In this document: positions 12,119 to 22,819 of the stretch, one piece after another | How positions within the stretch are numbered: position 1 is the first letter of the stretch | Layout: each line of letters opens with the position of its first letter | Origin: Mastigias papua | Lineage: Eukaryota; Cnidaria; Scyphozoa; Rhizostomeae; Mastigiidae | Length of the DNA: 64,000 nucleotides | Direction: 5' to 3' | Assembly: GCA_964019165.1 (NCBI GenBank) | Contig: OZ025280.1 | Coordinates: 10,038,428-10,102,427 of the forward strand | Translations under genes and position numbers: made by a program | Notes under the pieces: generated by a model | Told to the model about the DNA's origin: nothing | Databases searched by the model: none | Seen by the model: only the letters and a program-made list of their open reading frames with translations

Positions 12119-13942
12119 TCAGAACTTCCCAGCAGCATATGTTTCTCCTTCCTGTTGGGCTAGCCTGTCATTCCACCCTTTTTTCAATGCTCTTAGCTGT
12201 TTCCTTCTCTTTTTTGCACCTTCTGACTGCTTGCAAGCAGAATGCATTTTTCTTTTCCTACTGCTTCTTTGAAGGCCTTGCTCTGTTTGAGAACCAGGAT
12301 CAAGTGCCATAGTATTCAAGACATTTTTTATTGCTTCCTTACCATCATTCAGATGGCAAACAGCACTGGCAACTGCTATTTCCAGAGTTTTTTTCCCACA
12401 AAATCTTATTTTGGGGCAACGCTGCCAGATAAGACCATGCAGTGCCTCATTTGCATTCTGCGTTTTACCATGAAGGCACTTTGACAGTAAATCATCAGTT
12501 GCTAAGGTCTTGAAAATTGGTAAGACTAGTTCATGAACAGCTAAAGGTATATTAAGTGTTGGTGTAAATGTTGGCTCGTTCTTCTCAGCCTTTTGCTTTT
12601 GCCACTTGCACCAGCTATCAGTACTACGTGGGCAGAATTTATGGCACTGTTCTGGGTCTAGTTCTGAGTTGTGGAATAGGGAGGCATAAATTGATTTTTT
12701 CATGGCATAAATTGAATCTGTATTGGTGCGTATGGCTATACCAAGATAATTTTGCAGCTTGTTTACAACAGCATCAGTCAATCTGCCTTTACCTCCAATG
12801 CCCTTTCCATCTAGCAGCTTCTTTCCCTTCCAATCAATTTTCAATTGCCTTAGCCGAGACCCTACCCTTTTCTGTATGTGACCAGTGCACTCCAGTTTGG
12901 TGATGCATATCTGATCACCATATGGCTTTGCTTCCTGTACATTGGAAAATGAAGAACTGTCACCATCCCCAAGGTATTTGGTATATCTTAAATTGAATCG
13001 ATCTACAGATCTCTTGAAAATCTGAATCGCACCAGCAGATTCCATGGATGAAGAGGTTCCTGAATGGTTTATAGGACAGATGTGATTCTTCTTCCAATCC
13101 ATATATTCTACAGTGGCTGGGTCCCTGTCCCTCCACAATGCACAGCTCTTGCAATGCTTTGTAAGCACTGCATGATCTATGCATTTTGAGCCAGCCATAC
13201 AAGTAACCACACCATTCATTGAAGAATACCCACGAGTCTGCCAAGTTCCATCTATGGAGACAGTACAATCAAGCAAGTCTGCCTCTTCAATATCTGCTTC
13301 TCTTCTAACACCAAATGCTACTTTCTTTTGGGATAAGTTAGATTCTTCCTGGAATGCCCAGTGAATTTCATCAAGACAATTTTCATAGCTGGTTACTGTC
13401 ATTGGTTTGGCCATATTCATGATTGTGCAAAAGTTACACAGAGCCTCATAACCATTTCCAATTTCTCTAAATGCCAAAACAGTCCTGAGGTTCAAGTCAT
13501 AAAATGGACTGGCTCTATCTTTGCCTCTAGTGTAAGAGCTTTGAGGCTTTGATGTACAAAAAGATGAAGAGAAATTGCAGTTTTTACATTTTACTACCAA
13601 TGTGTGACACAAACCTTTCTTCTGGGCAAGGTCTATTCCCAGGAACAACATCTGATCACAAGCTGCGTTGGGGCATCTTGCAAACTGTGAAAAAACATCT
13701 TGCAAAATAGGAAAATGTATCAAAACATTTATATCATCTATATCGCCACTGAAATGACTTTCATCAACGTTGAATTGTTCAATGAATGGCCTATGTTGGC
13801 CTAGGCTGTTTGTTGAATCATCTACATCCTCGTTCTCTACGATAACAGAAGCAGGATTACTGCAATTCTCATCTTCTGTGTGCTGGTTTCCTTTGAACTT
13901 TCGTCTTCTTCTTAGTTTCAACCTATTTCGTTTACTGCCCAT
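12119..13942 (-). CDS. Mutator/Kolobok-type DDE transposase, apparently intact
   Basis: A 607-residue protein starting at ATG 13942-13940 and ending in TGA, with no internal break. It should bind the TTAA-transposon ends and perform cut-and-paste transposition in the nucleus. Residues 4-16 are an arginine/lysine-rich nuclear signal, then NQHT, a start also seen in copy 2. Residues 90-129 hold paired cysteines (C90, C95, C119, C122), a likely zinc ribbon. The DDE core is visible: SIDGTW (D231), the segment C264-C267 with WKKNHICPINH, GDGDSSSF (D326/D328), ECTGHIQKR, and QNANEALHGLIW with the probable catalytic E499. A basic cluster lies at 561-590 and the end is YAAGKF. It fills most of a TIR-bounded element inserted in Helitron H1. 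The catalytic assignment is by family pattern. Confidence 0.85.
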   Translation of the reverse strand: MGSKRNRLKLRRRRKFKGNQHTEDENCSNPASVIVENEDVDDSTNSLGQHRPFIEQFNVDESHFSGDIDDINVLIHFPILQDVFSQFARCPNAACDQMLFLGIDLAQKKGLCHTLVVKCKNCNFSSSFCTSKPQSSYTRGKDRASPFYDLNLRTVLAFREIGNGYEALCNFCTIMNMAKPMTVTSYENCLDEIHWAFQEESNLSQKKVAFGVRREADIEEADLLDCTVSIDGTWQTRGYSSMNGVVTCMAGSKCIDHAVLTKHCKSCALWRDRDPATVEYMDWKKNHICPINHSGTSSSMESAGAIQIFKRSVDRFNLRYTKYLGDGDSSSFSNVQEAKPYGDQICITKLECTGHIQKRVGSRLRQLKIDWKGKKLLDGKGIGGKGRLTDAVVNKLQNYLGIAIRTNTDSIYAMKKSIYASLFHNSELDPEQCHKFCPRSTDSWCKWQKQKAEKNEPTFTPTLNIPLAVHELVLPIFKTLATDDLLSKCLHGKTQNANEALHGLIWQRCPKIRFCGKKTLEIAVASAVCHLNDGKEAIKNVLNTMALDPGSQTEQGLQRSSRKRKMHSACKQSEGAKKRRKQLRALKKGWNDRLAQQEGETYAAGKF

Positions 13943-14356
13943 ATCTCAAGATTGTAAGAATTGAACTAACGTAGATCACAATATAGTAAAAATCAAAAGC
14001 AGAATTGCATAGGATAGGCCTAATTGTGTCATGCATCAGCAAGCAACTATGGTGGCCTCAGTCTGGATATGGATCTGAATGACCTCATTCACAATATCAG
14101 GCTGCTTTGGCAATGTGCTTGGGGGTCTGTAATGGAAAATGTTGGGATACAAAAAAAGAGGAGAAAGCTTCTATCTTGTTGCTAAGGGTGTTTCTAAGAC
14201 AATTTGTCCAACTAAGACTCTGTTAAAATGTCAATATTTTTGAAAGTTCAAAAGATAAACCAATACAAATTATTTCAGGCACTTGTATATGGTGTAGAGA
14301 ATTAGTTTCGACTACATTGAATTTTTCTTGAGAGATTGACTTTTTTGACATTTTTC

Positions 14357-14370
14357 ATAGGGTTGCTACC
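14357..14370 (-). repeat. Terminal inverted repeat of TTAA transposon 1 (right)
   Basis: ATAGGGTTGCTACC is the exact complement of the left end. TTAA follows at 14371-14374. Confidence 0.85.
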
Positions 14371-15010
14371 TTAAACTAAAGGGGGAAGAGCATGGTACAC
14401 ATCCCTAGTATAACAGGGTGAAATACAGCAGAAGCTTATGAATACCATAACTAAACATTAGCAGTGGCATAACAGCAATTTTAAAGCGAAAAGCAAGCGA
14501 GCCTAAATACAGTTGGTTAGATGATAATCCCCCCCTACAACAGGGTACCTTATGAGCTCTCAATGACAATTCCGTAAAAATATCGTGTTAATGGCAATAA
14601 AAGTAACCATTCTCAGGACTAAATACTTGCAAAGCTATATGATGTAATCCCACATAAAATAAACCATTTAGTCATTGCCTTCGACTCAATCGGATGCTAT
14701 ATCATTCCTTTATATTATATTGTGCAGCAGAAACATACTAATAAATCCTAGTGCCATAAGCAATAATACCGTCAGTGCCTTGTGAATTTTGCTATCAAAC
14801 TGTAGTAGCAGTATCACGCTGATTTAAAACGAAACACGAACGGACGTTGAAGGAACATAGTCTAGATACCAAAGCGTGCTAGGCAAACTGACAGAAACTC
14901 GCTCCAAATCTGGCAAATAACAACATTGACAACTATCAAGAACAGTCACTGTAGGTTAGCTTCTCTTACAAAAGTATATTGAAGCATTTGACAGGAAAGA
15001 AGCCGCTTAC

Positions 15011-15219
15011 CTCTTAGACAATGCATGAAACTCGAACCTACATTGCTAACTTGACAATCGCATCTGTGGAAACTCCCTCAACCACGAACATGCGGTCTTT
15101 CATGCAACCCATTGTTCCGACAGAAAGACATGCTGGAGTCATCTCGAATTTCAGCGCCACGTACAACAGAATTGACAGTCAATTGCATTAAAAAGGCTGA
15201 GGGGTACTACCCAGCCAAC
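15011..15219 (-). other. Core exon of H1
   Basis: 209 bases between acceptor TTTGTAG|GTTGG and donor AAGAG|GTAAGC. It keeps the R-D-D-S then RNNG frame and the same terminal TGA as unit B. Confidence 0.5.
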
Positions 15220-16788
15220 CTACAAAGTAATAAATAACCAATTCAGAATCAAACTTTTAGTACAAATCACCAAAGGATAAAGAGTAATCATAGTCGCCAT
15301 TCACAAAACACCCGCGGGAACTGGATTTGATTCCATTGAAGCTGAGCTTGGCAAACCCCACAAATGTATTCAATCTAGACACAAAAAGAAAACGGGTTAA
15401 GCTAAACCAATTCAAAACAAATCGGTTAGCACAACTCACCGAAGGCTAGAGAGTAATCAGAGTCGCCATTGACAAAACACCTTCGGGCATTGCATGTGAG
15501 TCGATTGAAACTGCGCTTGGCAAACCCCATAACCTGTAGTCAGTCTAGAAAAGAGAAGAAAATGAATTACAACAAATGACAACGTACATTTTAATAGATT
15601 GTATAGTAATTTATAACACCTACCATGTCATGAGGCGCGCACTTTCATAAGATGATCATGGAATTTCCTTGAGAATCGGCGTAAACTCTAGTTGAAACTC
15701 TACAATAAAACGTACAGAGAATAAATACGACCTCACAACAAATATCAATGGGCTTATTAGAACATGTATAACACCTTACATAAGCAGGTTCCAAGTGACG
15801 CCAGGTTGAGAATCCATTGCCCCACGGTGATAGCTCCGATTTCATCTAAAGTGACTCGCAGAAAGTTCTAACGATTGTCCTACACCTAGAATCAAAATTA
15901 AACATCAGATCAAAGTAAAGTCGAGAAAACCCCTCGCTCATAGCGGCACACATGGGCTAACTGCTTGAGCATGATTTAGTAGCAAAACAATGACTATTTA
16001 GCACAGAATATGAAAGGGGCCTCGAGCAATCTGACACTGCCAACAGCCATGCATGCAACCTCGTGGGAAGTTCTCAACAATATCTCACGTAAAGGTCGAA
16101 AAAGTAAACAATCAATAAAGGACAGAGAGGGGCTACCAATAATCGATTCATGTAAGAGCAAGAAGAGGACTCACCTGCCACATGATCAAGTCTGTCTCCA
16201 AGAGTCTTCAAGCGAATGAACAATCTGCGAACACTCCCTAAACTGCTAATCTCTAAGTTGAGCACGCGGCTGCATCATGTTGCTAGCAGGGGAGGTCGTG
16301 CAATACCCAAAGTGCAATATAAAGAAGTAAATGTAACTGTAATTCATATAGAGACAGTTCAACGTGAGACCCCCGAAAAAAATACAGAAGCTCGCAGCTA
16401 CCGGCTGGAAGGAGCGTCTGTTGTGCAAGTGTGCAGCCAGAAAACAAAGGAACCCATGGAGAAGGCAATAAGGAGATGGGCATGTGACAGAAACCACACG
16501 CGGTGTTGCTTCTAGTGCGGATTGCGAATTTCCGAATGCTACATACAGGCTTCAGTATGGAGAGACAATGAAACCTGGAATATCTCGAGAACCACAGAAG
16601 CTACGGAAACGATTTCTTGAAAGGGGGATGCGAAATCGAAAGTAGAACCCCAAGTGGACTTTGTAGCGATAGCTCCCGGCCCGTTTGGGAGGAGAAGTGT
16701 TGTATGTGAATCCCCGTCACGTGGTACAATTCGAGCCCTGTAATTGGTCAGGCATAAATTAGCATATAGGGATCTTAGTATATAGAGA

Positions 16789-17634
16789 AAACAATCCTGA
16801 AATCAAATCACCAGTAATCTGCACTATTGTTAAGTTTTGCTGCACGATTGTAAGGTTCTGCTACACGATTGTTAGTTGTCGCTGCACAATTGCAATTGTT
16901 TAGTTTGTTTAGATTCAGTGTCTTGAATTGCTGATGCTTCAGACTCAGAGACACTATTCAACATTTTGATGAGTCAGTTGACAAGACTTAGGCCCTGCAT
17001 ATCTCTAGGCACAAATGTTGTTCATTCCCTCCTCAAAGACAATACTGGAAGCATATTTTCAAAGACACTGTTCGTGGATTTCAGAACTGAAGGGCTGATC
17101 AATAATTATGTCTCGCTTTGGGGGTAGGTAGTTCTAAACGTGGCTTATGATTGTTCATAACTGTCTTCATTTTTTAAGCATCAAATGGGAAGGAAATCAT
17201 TCCTCGCACTGCAGAACAAGTAACAGAACCAAGAGATTCTGTGCTGAGGGGATAAACAGCACAGCCGAACAAGGACAGTACAACCTCAAAGATTGGCAAC
17301 CTGCTTTGAGCGTCATTCTATCGGTGACGTCGATTTTTGTGCTGCGGAAAGTGATATTGTAGAAATCGGTTATAAAAGTTGAATGCTTGTATTTATTAAT
17401 ATCGATAAGGAACCAGTTTGGACAAACGAATGACAATGATATATTTTTCATCCATATTAGACCTCTCTTTACCATTTCTTTGTTAGCACTTACTGTTGTT
17501 TCGGATGATGTCTATTGTGTGTTTCAAGAGAGAACCACTGAAAGAGAGGCAAATAATGTGAACAGCTGAAATATTTGTATGATACTGACAAAACTAGGCG
17601 TGGCAAACAGCCAGCTTTGAGCCACGCCCTTGCC
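16789..17634. other. Unassigned spacer with a short 21-22-bp tandem repeat
   Basis: It lies between the 5' end of H1 and the second TTAA transposon. At 16835-16893 a unit containing GCT[GA]CAC[GA]ATTG occurs three times. The rest shows no gene. The sequence upstream of H1 does not match unit A, so the order of Helitrons differs from the plus-strand array. Confidence 0.4.
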
Positions 17635-17638
17635 TTAA

Positions 17639-20455
17639 GGTAGCTCTCTACCATTAAATAGCACTTTTTTGAAAAACTTTCGAATTTTTTTTTATTGGAT
17701 AGATTTCTTCCTTAACATCATAAGAATGAGTGGGGGTAGATATTCCAACATATGAAGGCCCCAATCTGTCAATAAATAAACTTTTGCAATATTCAGTGCT
17801 GATTTTTGTCCTTGACAACGCCCTAGCAATGGGTCTCTACTGTCCTAAGTTCACACCAGTCCCTTCGCCCCCCTCTCTTTTTGAATAAGAGCTGTTTCAA
17901 GACCTTCTATTTTGAATCTGCCTCGCTTCCAATCACCCTATATACAGCTATAGTTGATTTGTGGCTTTGTCTTGTTGTTCAGTCTCAAACAGTGGAAAAA
18001 ACGGATACTGTGAAAAGCAAGATCAGTCTTAAGGCTTAGATATGGGGAGTAGTAAACGGTATAGAGATTCACGTTCTAGAAAGAGAAGGTTTACTGAAAA
18101 TCAGCACACTGTAGAGCACAAGAAAGCGTTAACTGATACTGATAGCCAAGCAGAAGTTTCAACACCGAAGGGACTGCCTAGGCCAATGATACCCACGTGT
18201 TTTGTAAATGACAGCAACGCATCCACCTCAGCAAGAAAGCTTGATCTAACTACGTCCACAGAGATTCAGGATACCCCTGAATCATTTGACTGTTTCATTT
18301 TTGTAAGCTTTGCCATTCTTCAAAGCATGATAAAGGAAGTTTCATTTTGTCATGAGTGTCATCGGCAGGAAACATTAAGGTTGGAAAATGTATCCAGTCG
18401 AAGAATGGGATATTGCTATTCGATCAGAGTCTACTGTGGTGAATGTGGATGGAGTAGAGAGTGGAAAACATCTGATACCATCCAGAAAGGTCACTCTTCT
18501 GGACAAAAGTTTTATGAAATTAATGTTAGAATGGTAGCTGGCTTCAGAGAAATTGGTCAAGGCTTAAATTCTATGGAAACATTTTCAAGGTGTCTTAATA
18601 TGCCACCACCAATGTCTGCCGCTGCTTATAATAATGTTGTTGACAAGATGAAAGATATTTATTTTGAGGAAGCACTTAAAAGCACATCCAAAGCTGCTGC
18701 TGAGTTAAAGAGCAATCAAAGTCTAGGTGAGGGGCAAGTTGATTGCAAGGTATCAGTTGATGGTACCTGGCAGAGACGAGGATTCTCTTCTCTTAATGGC
18801 ATTGTCACTGCCATTAGTAGTGACAGTAAAAAATGCCTTGATTATGAAGTCATGTCTAAGATATGCAAAGCATGTGAGAAATGGAGGTCATTGAGAGGAA
18901 CAGATAAATATGAAAATTGGAAAGCTACCCACAAGTGCCCAGTAAATCATCATGGCTCCTCAGGAGCAATGGAGGCTGCTGGAGCTGTTAGAATTTTCAA
19001 AAGATCAGTACCTCAACACAATCTTAGATTTACAGGATACATTGGGGATGGAGATAGCAACTCTTTCTCCAGTGTAGTGGCTGCTGCTCCATATGGTAGT
19101 GAGATTAACATAGAAAAATTAGAATGTTTGGGTCATGTTCAAAAGCGGATGGGGAATAGGTTGCGCAATTTAAGAAAAAGCCTCAAGGGACAGCCTCTTA
19201 GTGATGGGTAGAAAGTATCAGGAAAGGGCAGGCTGAGTGACAAACTTATAAATACAATGCAAAATTACTATGGTCTTGCCATAAGGCAAAATACTGACAA
19301 CCTGTATGCTATGAAGAAATCAGTTGGTGCAATTTTGTATCATCTAACAGAAAATGATGATAATGAAGAAAGACACAAATTCTGTCCAAGAACTGAAGAT
19401 GGCTGGTGCAAGTATCAATCTGATAAATTAACAGGAAAAGAAACTTATAAAAGTAAAGTAAATTTACCAGCAGCAATTAAATCAGCTATATTGCCAATAT
19501 TTCAAGACCTGAGCAAAGATGAGCTTTTGAGTAAGTGCCTACATGGATACACTCAGAATGCCAATGAGGCACTGAATAAGCTAATTTGGCAACGATGTCC
19601 AAAATCTACATTTGTTTCCAAAAAGACTGTAGATCTAGCAGCTGCATCAGCTGTTTTGTATTTTAATGATGGGTGCAGTGGACTTGATAGGATCTTTCAG
19701 AGCCTTGGTATCAAAAATGGAGGATATACAATGAAACTTAGTGCTAAAATTGATCAGCGTCGCATATGTAATATGAACAGAAAATCAACTAAGAAAGTAA
19801 AAAGAAGAAGGAAACTCCTAAGATCAATCAAGAAAGGGTTTCATGATGATAATGTTGAAAAAGAAGAACATGAGTATGAGACTGGGGGGGTTTTAGAGCA
19901 AATACATATGATGTTAATTATTTCAAACTTTTGAAGCTAGATTTCTTGATATTGCCATTTTGCGGATTTTGTAGCCTTTCAACAAAGCTAACTTTTTATA
20001 TAAATAAGATATTACTGTGAAACTTGGTATGTAGCTTCCAATTTTTATCTTCTATGTTCTGAGGCTCACAAATACATTTACATTTATAGGGAGAAATAGT
20101 AACTTTCATTTGAAGTTATGCACTACTGCGAAATTTTGGCTAAGATAAGAAAATCTTGATTTAAACCAGTAGATAAAAGATAATTGAATATTCATTGGTT
20201 CAGAACATTCAAGATTATTATATGCTAATATCAAAATGTCCACAAATTCTGTATGTTGTCTCAATATTTGTTGAGATCTGTTGAAAGAGGGTGACCATTT
20301 TTTTAATTTATGACCACTCATGCATGGCTAATTAGTAAATTTCAAGTTTAAATTGATTTTTGCTATTCACCTACCTATATACTTACCTGACTGTAGCATA
20401 ATTTTTCAAATCTGTTATAAGTCAAGAAATTTTGTCGTAATAGTAGAGAGCTACC
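17639..20455 (+). mobile_element. TTAA-flanked DNA transposon (Kolobok-like), copy 2, 2817 bp
   Basis: Left end GGTAGCTCTCTACCATT, right end its complement with one mismatch, each flanked by TTAA (17635-17638 and 20456-20459). Only GGTAGC is shared with the ends of copy 1, so the two are different families of one superfamily. It contains a single transposase gene disabled by a nonsense codon. Confidence 0.85.
18042..19934 (+). pseudogene. Mutator/Kolobok-type transposase, broken by a nonsense codon
   Basis: Homologous along its length to the intact protein of copy 1: basic N-terminus with NQHT, paired cysteines (C103, C106, C132, C135), SVDGTW (D240), WKATHKCPVNHHG, GDGDSNSF (D336/D338), and QNANEALNKLIW with probable E509. 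Codon 390 (19209-19211) is TAG where copy 1 has lysine; one substitution explains it. The frame then stays open to 19934. At the C-terminus a run of seven G appears to carry one extra base: it removes the expected ending after the YETGG motif and adds about 12 unrelated residues. All catalytic residues survive, so inactivation looks recent. Confidence 0.85.
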
Positions 20456-20459
20456 TTAA

Positions 20460-20650
20460 ATGTTTCCTATGTTGTGCAGCAGTCAGTTTTATTCCTGGAT
20501 CTGCCCCTGTTAGTGGATATCCAAGGCTGTGGATTTTGGTTATTTGACCCAGACATTGCATCTCAGAAAATGAGGGAAGAAGATGACTTCCTGTTCACAA
20601 CAGGAAATTTATCATTTGCAGCTTTGGACAACTTCTGTACAACACATATG
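20460..20650. repeat. Spacer with a perfect 8-bp hairpin at 20588-20606
   Basis: TTCCTGTT-CAC-AACAGGAA is a perfect inverted repeat. The rest of this 190-base spacer between the TTAA transposon and the LTR element shows nothing else. Confidence 0.5.
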
Positions 20651-20841
20651 TGAGGACACTGCGAAGACCCCTAGTGGGAGAAACAACCGGAACTAGCAAC
20701 AAACAGAGAGGAAGGGATTTTGATTATCATGGTTGTTGCGAAAGATCTTGGTTTTGAAAAGCAATGTGTATTTAGTAAATTGTGTCTCGTTTTTGGCTTC
20801 ATTCTTGTACGTAAGTTTGCTTTGTGCCGAACCGGGCCACA
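20651..20841 (+). repeat. 5' LTR
   Basis: 191 bases beginning TGAGGACACTGC and ending GGGCCACA (the TG...CA rule). It matches the 3' LTR at about 90%, with several substitutions, so insertion is not recent. Confidence 0.85.
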
Positions 20842-20845
20842 TTTC

Positions 20846-20863
20846 TGGTGACCAAGACGTAAC
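20846..20863 (+). promoter_or_regulatory. Primer-binding site
   Basis: TGGTGACCAAGACGTAAC begins with the TGG that pairs with a tRNA 3' CCA end, four bases after the LTR. The tRNA species was not determined. Confidence 0.65.
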
Positions 20864-21130
20864 TATTTTATCAACGGGACTGTAAGTACAAAATTTCTCA
20901 ATTCTGTTCTGTTGAACCATTGAACTATGATGTCTTCAAGAAGTGACCGGAAGAAGACTGAAAGTGGAGAAGCTACATCATCTGGAAATTTTGTTGATGT
21001 TTTTCTTGTGCAATTAATTGTGAGTACTATGGATTGACAGGCTTGTGTCTGATTTTCCTGTGTTTGTCTGCATCTCTCAGTCGGTGTTGTTTACATTAGG
21101 CCACCCCTGTAAATTGTGTCAAAAGCTGAA

Positions 21131-22462
21131 ATGGCACAAAAAGAAGAAGAAATGGATGAGTTATTGTTAGAAGCTCATAGTTTACTCACAGGGCTTAGCA
21201 AGGATGAACTTTATGAAATTTGTATTAAGTTAGGAACGATCCCTGAATCACGTTATGCGAACAAAAGTCGTCTCGCAACCGTGAAAGTGGTTGTGGAAGA
21301 CATTGAAAAGCAGATTTCAAAATGTAACGAAACTGAGAAGGTTGCATTTGTTAGGGATGTTTTGACGCAAGTTACGGAAATAAAAAGCGCAACTAGCGTT
21401 GGAGAGGAACAACAGACACAGGATTCCATTAGACAAACACTGGAAAAGGAAATAACTTGGTTGAAAGAAAAACTGCAAAGAGAAATGGAAGCGTTAAATG
21501 ATCAAGTGAGTGCCATAAAAATGACAACGGGGGACAATGTGCAAACAGGGGCTGGAGCGGCGACTTCAGAAGTCAACTACCGGGGCTTGCAGTCAATTTG
21601 TAAGAGGGATTTCAGAATTGTCGGGACAGTGGGGGCCAAGGGTCAAAAGGATCAATTGTCCTATTTCAGCCTCAGTAGACAAATACAAAGTGGGAAAGAG
21701 AGGGGATATTCGAAAAAGAAGTTAGTCGATGGGCTTATCAAGTGCATTGTACCAGGACTACCCCTGAAAGATTATTTAGAAGCCATGCATGAAATAGGGT
21801 TGGAAACTATAATGAAACTAGTTTGCGCCCATTACCAAGAAAAGAATGCGAGCAAATTATATGCTAGCCTCACGAATTTGGCCCAGTCACCAGCAGATGA
21901 GCCACAGACTTTCTTATTACGCGCTCTGAATTTGCGGGAAAAGATCATTTTTGCATCGAAGCAGGAGGGAAGCAAGTTAAAATATGACACCAGCCAGTGC
22001 CAGTCCATGTTTTTACATGCGATTGAAACTGGACTTTTGAGCAACACCCTGAGAACGAGGATGCGACCTCACCTTCAACGTCCAGATGTCACTGATGCCG
22101 AATTGATCGCCCAGCTAAACCTAGCTGGCGCTGAGGAATCACAGAGAAATGCCAAATTAGGGATAGGCCAAATGGGGAAAACAAAGGTTATGCAAGTATC
22201 TGCGGAAGACAATTCAAAACTTAAAACAGGAACCCCCAAAAAGGGCAAAGAGGCTAAAGCTCCATTTGCTGAAAAATTGCTGTTGGAAATTCAAGCCATA
22301 AAAACCGACATAGCTGCTTTAAAACAGGATGTAAGGTTCACTTGTGCCCAGTCCCATGGGGAAGAGAGCAAAATGCCAAGGCAAGGAAAGGGAAGACCCC
22401 GTCGTGAAAATCTCTTACATAGTATAGTCAGTGCTGCAAGGAGTGTTATAAGAAGGGCGTAG
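21131..22462 (+). pseudogene. Retrotransposon gag polyprotein
   Basis: The open frame from ATG 21131 gives 443 residues of capsid-type protein. It has an N-terminal helical coiled region, then a gag core with the pattern NLAQSPADEPQTFLLRAL and a helix-rich segment ending near AEESQRNAKL. The frame ends just before the zinc knuckle, which continues in another frame at 22432-22582 (CxxCxxxxHxxxxC in CWKCGDSSHFAYNC). One indel near 22420 therefore separates the capsid from its nucleocapsid. It would package the element RNA in virus-like particles if intact. Confidence 0.75.
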
Positions 22463-22517
22463 GAGATGAGTGTACACACTGCTGGAAATGTGGGGACAGT
22501 AGTCATTTTGCGTACAA

Positions 22518-22811
22518 TTGCCCCGGAAGGAAAGGACCGAGACGGGGAAACTGCCCCCGGCTGCTGTCACGGGACAGCCAGTAGCTGAGAAAAGTGATGT
22601 AGAGTCCCACCATTGTATAGGCTGCAAGAAACTGCACAAAACTCTTTTCATTTGTGCTGGATGCAAAACATCAAAATTTTGTAGCATGGTGTGTCAAGTA
22701 AAAGACTGGGCTAATTATAAACAAATTTGCCTAGCAATTTATGAATTGTCTGGAAAATTTGAAAAGCTGAACCTGGACGAGGTGACAGTGAAGATAGTAG
22801 GGTTTTTGTAA
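22518..22811 (+). pseudogene. MYND-type zinc finger segment of gag-pol
   Basis: The frame contains CIGCKKLHKTLFICAGC and, after a short gap, FCSMVCQVKDW and then YKQIC, the C-x2-C / C-x2-C / C-x3-C / H-or-C-x3-C spacing of a MYND finger. MYND fingers usually bind proline-rich protein motifs and are not a standard part of Ty3/gypsy polyproteins. It lies between the knuckle and the protease, in a different frame from both, so frameshifts flank it. Part of the preceding frame overlaps the knuckle. Confidence 0.65.
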
Positions 22812-22819
22812 GCCATCTC

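Larger units (their letters stand above)
11568..14370 (-). mobile_element. TTAA-flanked DNA transposon (Kolobok-like), copy 1, 2803 bp
   Basis: Both ends are inverted: GGTAGCAACCCTAT at 11568 and its complement ending at 14370. Each is flanked by TTAA (11564-11567 and 14371-14374). The empty site is preserved in unit B near 35218, where the same flanks meet around a single GTTAAC. A TTAA target duplication with GG/CC ends fits the Kolobok superfamily definition. The encoded transposase resembles proteins annotated as Mutator-like. The element looks complete: one long ORF with short non-coding ends. Confidence 0.85.

Noticed and set aside
15257..15439. 60-aa ORF conserved between H1 and B (34128-34310) as a coding gene
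   Set aside because: The two tandem exon copies encode similar peptides, but the splice phases do not join them in one frame, and the ORF reads through an intron.
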